Of a DNA stretch of 64,000 bases, positions 60,645 through 64,000 are shown piece by piece. The notes under the pieces were generated by a model. That model was not told where the DNA came from, ran no database searches, and saw only the letters and a program-made list of their open reading frames with translations. Location: positions 42,501 through 106,500 of the forward strand of contig LUCW03001734.1 in the NCBI GenBank assembly GCA_001586965.3. The letters run 5' to 3'. Both the position numbers and the translations under genes were made by a program. Position 1 is the stretch's first letter, and every line of letters starts with the position of its first letter. The DNA comes from Sphaeroforma sirkka (taxonomy: Eukaryota > Opisthokonta > Ichthyosporea > Ichthyophonida).

Positions 60645-63618
60645 TTATATATGTATATGTATATGTATATATACATATATATGTATATGTATATATACAT
60701 ATATATGTATATATGTATATATGCATATATATATATATATATATATATATGTAAATGTAAATGGAAATGGAAATGTGAATGTAAATGTATATATATATAC
60801 GTATCTGTGAATGTTGATTGTTTTTCTCCCTGTGTTGTCCGGATAGTTGTTCGTCGTGTGAATGTATGACAGCGGTATCTGTTTGATTTTGTGACTGTAT
60901 TGAAGGATCATTATGTAGTACCTCTTGCCTCCAATCCAAAAAAAACAAATTGTGCAACGGGATCCATTTCGGACCCGACTTTATATTGTTTTGATTACAC
61001 CGATCGACATATAACACGCTTTCGCTTTGCGTAGCTCATTCCCCAGTGCACCTCTCTCTGTAAATGCCACATGCTCGCACAGCAACCTGTTGTTCTATGC
61101 TCCTAGGCTAGTGTCGGTGTCGCACACGGCGCGCATCCTGGAAGACAACCCCTCCATGGTCTCTCTGGAAGACATTTTTGCGGACTTCTGCGAAGCGGTA
61201 TGTGTAGCTGGTGTGCAGTGCATTCCACAATGCCATGTGTGCTGATCTGTTTATCCAAGTATACCATTCAGGCTGTGTAGATGAAATTCTCGTCACATAG
61301 TGAGCATAGCAATGTTTGCTCGCCCGTGGGACATGATGATAAGGGGGTCAACTCTTCGGGATAGTCTTCTTCTGGCGCTGCACATGTGTGCCCGTATTGT
61401 TCAGATAACAACTTTCTAATTGGCAGCATACGCCTGTTATCTGGTTCATCGTCCATATATTGATCCAGTATCCTGTACTTTCGATTTTGCATTGTTCGAA
61501 AACGTGTGTGGGGCTCATTCGATGCTGTAGTGCTTTTATATGCGCGCGTTGTGTACAAAAGAATATATTGTATGTTCCAAGCGTATTCAGGATTAGTATG
61601 TACCTCCGTAACCGTGTTTGCTCCACGCATTAATCGTCGTCAACCGATCGATGCTATAGCATACCGCTGCGAAACCTTGTCTTACACCTGTTACACTACA
61701 TATCCACACTCAACAGAGGGGCAAGACTGTGGACCACCCCATAATGCTGACGTGTGAGAAGCTGTGCGAGTCGGAGGAAAAGAAATTACACTCCAGTCTG
61801 CAGGACTTCAATATAGACATGTACGACTACATCAAGCGCAACTACGTGCCCAAGTAAGTGGACCGGTATAGAGGGTGTGCAAGCATGCTAAGGGTGTTTG
61901 CTTGAATGCTGCTATGTGTGAAAGTACAAAGTACACTACTAGAGTTTTTTGCACTTGTGGTCCGGAATGTTGCGACAGGAGCAAAGGCTCCTACATGGGA
62001 CGTGTCCATATAGCCATACTATCCGACTACCAATACATTGGATATGGTCTGCCACTGCAGTCGTATACTGGGCTGCCTTTCTCCAGCACATGGCCTTCAA
62101 CGGAGTCTCGCTATTAAGTTATACTTGATATCCTAACGGTACTTACTCTGCTGCTCATTTTACCACAGTGATATCCTAAGCAAGTACATAGCCAAGACGT
62201 TTGCTTCCCCGGTGGATGTGTGGATGTTTCGCAAGCGCTTCATTGCGCAGTTGGCGGTGATGTCCTTCCTCAAGTACACCATGCACATGGCGAACCGGTT
62301 GCCCCACACCATGATTATAGCGCGGTAGGTACTTGTGATGTTACTCAATATGAACAACGTGTGATGTGCATGTATTTCAAAGAGTGCTCAGCGTCAGCGA
62401 GATTTTATTCGTGCATGTGGCCGCAGGAATTAGTCAACACATGCAACACTCGCACTTCGTACTGGCCATGTCAACTTGTATTAATTCGTCAGACACTCAC
62501 AACGCACCACCTGCATGATCAGCCACTCAAGTATGGCTTATGCATACCCTCACACAGACACACGCAGTGACAGCGAATACCTGTTCTGCAGGGTCTGTCA
62601 TCCCATACTTTTTCTCTCACATACAACCCAACACCTACACAAACAGTCACTCAGCTAATCGCTCTTCCCATATCCCTGCAGTGATACCGGAAACCTCTTA
62701 TCCACGGACTTGTACCCTATGCTCAACTCGGAGGGCAAGATAGAGGTCCCAGCCTCTGTGCCATTCCGGCTCACGCCCACTATCCAGCACTTCATTACTG
62801 ATGCGGGTATCAAGGGACCATTTACCGCTGGCTTCCTGGCTACTGCGAGGGCTATGACGGATTCGGAACAGCATCTGACTAACTTCCTCAATATGATGTT
62901 CAGAGATGAGGTATGCACCGTTGGGAAGTATCACGTGGTCAACTTAGCTGTCTGGTGTATATTTAGTAGCTTATCTGAGATAAGTATGTGTGAGTGAGAT
63001 AGTGCAACGTGGACTGTAGATCCAGTCACTTAACTCTTTTCTTACGTCATACACTCACTGATATGTACATACCACACCGACCACCCTGCAGATTGTGAAC
63101 TGGCACGCAGGGCCAACTAACACGGGTGTTAAACTGCCCTTGTCCAACGAGCTGCTGATAGAGAAGGCGTCGGCAAACGTCAACTCCATGATCAACCGCA
63201 TGGTGGATGTGGTGGTAACCCCGACCACACGCTCAGTAGATACTGCAACGCAACCACAAACGAACCCCTTACCACTTACCCACAAGGTGCAGGCTTTGAT
63301 ATCGCAGGCAACTGATCCAATCAAGCTGGCCAATATCGACAACACATGGATTCCATGGTATGCGCGGCCAATTATCCGGACTGCCATGCGAATATTTTCA
63401 GTTTATTTGTATGCCCTTAACACTAGTTTATATGTATGCCTTTAACACCAGCTTGGATACCATAATTGTACCAGGAGAGTTGATCTGCTCTCCTTCCGCA
63501 CTTTTGCTACGCCAGGCACTGAATTACATTTTTTTCAGTCTAGACTATTATGTTTTCATGCTCAAACATTGGCTAATATATCATCATTTCTTTGCCTTAA
63601 CCTCATCTCAGGTTATAA
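29741..63618 (+). CDS. TRRAP: TRRAP / Tra1, PIKK-family pseudokinase scaffold (multi-exon, complete)
   Basis: Activator-binding scaffold of SAGA and NuA4/TIP60 histone acetyltransferases. Exons: 29741-29950, 30752-30902, 31482-31669, 32200-32340, 32975-33233, 33587-34044, 34191-34401, 34810-34977, 35688-36470, 37247-38170, 40046-40805, 41301-41464, 41930-43510, 43922-44931, 45802-46029, 46230-46397, 46841-47120, 47424-47678, 48423-48484, 49120-49378, 49980-50210, 51044-51157, 51376(or 51349)-51540, 51846-55615, ~55624 or later-56568, 57007-57456, 57990-58802, 59324-59454, 59771-60032, 60260-60471, 61083-61197, 61717-61853, 62169-62324, 62682-62910, 63092-63357, 63612-63618. Phases are consistent; only the 55615/55624 join is unclear. 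About 5,400 residues against 3,859 in human, the excess being low-complexity inserts. Landmarks: [72 protein letters not shown] and VPFRLTP. Introns not listed separately hold nothing I recognise. Confidence 0.95.
29943..30235 (+). repeat. ~152-bp duplication including the TRRAP exon 1 donor
   Basis: The donor neighbourhood at 29945-29970 (GCTCAGGTAATATGCTTGAA) recurs at 30097 as GCTCAGATAATATGCTTGAA. Diverged matches follow downstream (ATACCAGG.TTTATTTC, GAACACTC.TATGT). The GT of the donor is AT in the second copy. Confidence 0.88.
30320..30560. repeat. CA then AT microsatellite, TRRAP intron 1
   Basis: (CA)n with CACACG variants from about 30320 to 30508, then about 50 bases of AT. Thr-His and Cys-Val open frames here are artefacts. 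Confidence 0.97.
34810..36470 (+). other. TRRAP: TRRAP exons 8-9 with low-complexity insert
   Basis: Exon 8 is Gln/Ala/Met/Thr-rich ([20 protein letters not shown]). The first half of exon 9 is Thr/Gly/Asn-rich ([12 protein letters not shown]) and replaces the much shorter variable segment of human TRRAP. Conserved sequence resumes at [19 protein letters not shown] and [18 protein letters not shown]. Confidence 0.92.
34987..35197. repeat. 42-bp minisatellite, five copies, TRRAP intron 8
   Basis: CTCACGCGCTTGTGCTTGTG-type units start at 34987, 35029, 35071, 35113 and 35154, each with a GTGTGYGTGTG tail. A GT run follows. Confidence 0.93.
36711..36810. repeat. Perfect 50-bp tandem duplication, TRRAP intron 9
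   Basis: The 50-base unit opening ATCGCAGTCATTGGAGCCTT occupies 36711-36760 and 36761-36810 with no visible difference. Confidence 0.96.
37247..44931 (+). other. TRRAP: TRRAP middle HEAT exons 10-14
   Basis: Residues ~857-2336. Exon 10 is the best-conserved block ([50 protein letters not shown]). Exon 11 has Gly/Ala/Thr-rich inserts before [18 protein letters not shown]. Exon 13 includes [20 protein letters not shown] and a (Thr-Pro)n run coded by (CCCACA)n at about 42379-42432. Exon 14 covers [10 protein letters not shown] to [12 protein letters not shown]. The start of exon 10 was set by the CACGCAG acceptor, whose phase matches exon 9. Confidence 0.93.
38618..39930. repeat. 35-bp minisatellite, about 36 copies, TRRAP intron 10
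   Basis: The unit is a CCTCAACAACCACAACACTT block followed by an ATGTCTATGAAATTG-like block. Variants differ in ATG/ACG, GAA/TAA and AACAAC/AAAAAC. Some copies have internal short duplications (CACTACCACAACACTA). It fills most of the 1.9-kb intron between 38170 and 40046. Being 35 bases long it cannot stay in one frame, so it is not coding. Confidence 0.95.
45578..45621. repeat. AT/GT microsatellite, TRRAP intron 14
   Basis: AT followed by GT dinucleotides, inside the intron between 44931 and 45802. Confidence 0.96.
45802..51540 (+). other. TRRAP: TRRAP exons 15-23
   Basis: Residues ~2337-2923. Matches include [63 protein letters not shown] (a 62-nt exon), [13 protein letters not shown] and [13 protein letters not shown]. 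Exons 21-22 end in Ala-rich low complexity. Exon 22 (51044-51157) encodes only an Ala/Thr/Lys stretch that is not conserved in human. Exon 23 could start at 51349 or 51376, both in the right phase. Confidence 0.88.
47726..47895. repeat. 76-bp tandem repeat, two full copies and a start of a third, TRRAP intron 18
   Basis: AGGTGCTGAGTGGGCGTG starts at 47726 and 47802, and AGGTGCTGAGTG recurs at 47878. Shared interior: CTACCAGGGGCTTTGTTTGT followed by ATGGTGG.CTGGAGTGCTC. Confidence 0.94.
51846..55090 (+). other. TRRAP: TRRAP exon 24: FAT domain
   Basis: A single long exon. It runs from a Gln-rich lead through [125 protein letters not shown] and [16 protein letters not shown] to [19 protein letters not shown]. 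This matches human FAT order through YPQAVYFPIRTLYLTLK. The exon is GC-richer than the introns around it. Confidence 0.95.
55709..55860 (+). repeat. 18-bp CAA/CAG coding repeat, about 8 copies
   Basis: Unit CAACCACAACAACAACAG. In the frame that continues to 56568 it encodes QPQQQQ; in the frame of the preceding exon it would encode Asn/Ser/His and soon stop. Confidence 0.93.
56790..56940. repeat. AT-rich microsatellite, TRRAP intron 25
   Basis: Several AT runs separated by short ATC/ATT interruptions, between exons 56568 and 57007. Confidence 0.96.
58669..60032 (+). other. TRRAP: TRRAP C-terminal FAT end and FRB-like region (exons 27-29)
   Basis: [62 protein letters not shown] and [10 protein letters not shown] correspond in order to human helices up to VEIPGEFL. 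Exon 28 (59324-59454) and exon 29 (59771-60032) join in phase 2 through a GTAAGT donor inside the Asn codon. Confidence 0.9.
59665..59688. repeat. Short interstitial TTTAGGG-like tract, TRRAP intron 28
   Basis: GGGTTTTAGGGTTTAGGGTT lies between two copies of AGGAGTTACA. It is only about three telomere-like units and probably coincidental. Confidence 0.5.
60590..60800. repeat. CA/AT compound microsatellite, TRRAP intron 30
   Basis: CA run, then long AT with GTATAT interruptions, then GGAAATG/GTAAATG short repeats at about 60750-60790. Confidence 0.96.
63612..63618 (+). other. TRRAP: TRRAP terminal coding micro-exon (7 nt of CDS)
   Basis: Exon 35 ends ATT-CCA-TG at 63357 before GTATGC. CCTTAACCTCATCTCAG ends at 63611 and is followed by G-TTA-TAA. 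The splice gives I-P-W-L-stop, identical in form to the human ending H-P-W-L-stop. Without splicing the frame would run on 24 codons, which would be abnormal for a FATC tail. Confidence 0.88.
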
Positions 63619-64000
63619 ATGAGAGCAAAGGCGCAAGTACACGACATCGCAGAGTCACGTCGACGCTGACGGAAACTTTTAACATAGAGGCACTTTGTTA
63701 TCACTCGTCAATCCATAGTTGACGTTCCATCATCACGCATGAATGTAACATCTACAAAACTACAGCCAAATTATTGCAATACTCAGGCATCATTGTCGAT
63801 CCAGGTGCTGTTATGTTGAGATTGTAAAGGAAAAGGCTTCGGCGGGTTATGGAAATTCAAACTCAAACCTATTTTCGAGTTCTGAGAATATATTTACTTA
63901 AGACCACTAGTGGAGGTTTTAGCTCCAAACACACGAGCCAAATATAAACAAAATACGCTGTAATAATCTTGTGGATGCCGTCCAGGTAAACAATCAAAAT
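63619..64000. other. TRRAP 3' flank
   Basis: No coding sequence is recognised and no exact AATAAA was seen. Part of this is presumably the TRRAP 3' UTR. Confidence 0.5.

Larger units (their letters stand above)
60260..63618 (+). other. TRRAP: TRRAP PI3K-like pseudokinase and FATC exons 30-36
   Basis: Exon 30 [18 protein letters not shown] and [17 protein letters not shown]; exon 31 [20 protein letters not shown]; exon 33 [20 protein letters not shown]; exon 34 [20 protein letters not shown]; exon 35 [11 protein letters not shown] to [11 protein letters not shown]. Where active PI3K-like kinases have an Asp-Arg-His-x-x-Asn loop this protein reads [13 protein letters not shown], and no DFG follows, so it is a pseudokinase like all TRRAP/Tra1. 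The last exon adds Leu-stop. Confidence 0.94.

Noticed and set aside
63358-63444. C-terminal extension of TRRAP by read-through after WIPWY
   Set aside because: A good GTATGC donor at 63358 and a strong acceptor at 63611 restore the canonical FATC ending, so the extension is intron sequence.

Overview
This is nuclear DNA from a eukaryote with intron-rich protein genes. Splice sites are GT..AG, with donors mostly GTATGT, GTAAGT, GTGAGT or GTAGGT. Introns and intergenic DNA are crowded with (AT)n/(CA)n microsatellites and many independent minisatellites. The gene content (MAD1, LIS1 and TRRAP/Tra1) and the animal-like protein matches suggest an opisthokont-grade organism. A unicellular holozoan such as an ichthyosporean would fit, but that is inference; the species cannot be read from the sequence.

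Layout. (1) About 290/432-12363, plus strand: a MAD1 (spindle checkpoint) gene with 16 recognised coding exons. It keeps the Mad2-interaction motif and the conserved C-terminal fold; the 5' end is uncertain. (2) 12364-19990: 7.6 kb between convergent genes, holding degenerate tandem repeats and a few exon-like fragments that I cannot identify. (3) 28872-19991, minus strand: a complete LIS1 (PAFAH1B1) gene of 11 coding exons and 421 residues, with a LisH domain, a coiled coil and seven WD40 repeats. Its first coding exon is only 32 nt and is separated from exon 2 by 2.2 kb made mostly of microsatellites. (4) 28873-29740: the space between the divergent LIS1 and TRRAP start codons, a candidate shared promoter. 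(5) 29741-63618, plus strand: a complete TRRAP/Tra1 gene of about 36 coding exons and about 5,400 residues. It has HEAT repeats, a FAT domain, a PI3K-like pseudokinase and a FATC tail, and carries an insertion of roughly 860 residues rich in Gln/Thr/Ser/Gly within the C-terminal part of the FAT region.

Nearly all exon joins were checked by reading phase across the introns and by recognisable alignment with the human proteins recalled from memory. The three genes do not form a pathway, although MAD1 and LIS1 both act at kinetochores and microtubules and TRRAP is the scaffold of the SAGA and NuA4/TIP60 acetyltransferase complexes.

I do not see a novel biological system here. The most interesting points are splice-site duplications inside tandem repeats (MAD1 acceptor tripled, TRRAP donor doubled with the second copy lost), a minisatellite in the intron that splits the Mad2-interaction motif, a 7-nt terminal coding micro-exon that completes the FATC tail, the FAT insertion, and a reading-frame jump next to a CAA/CAG repeat.
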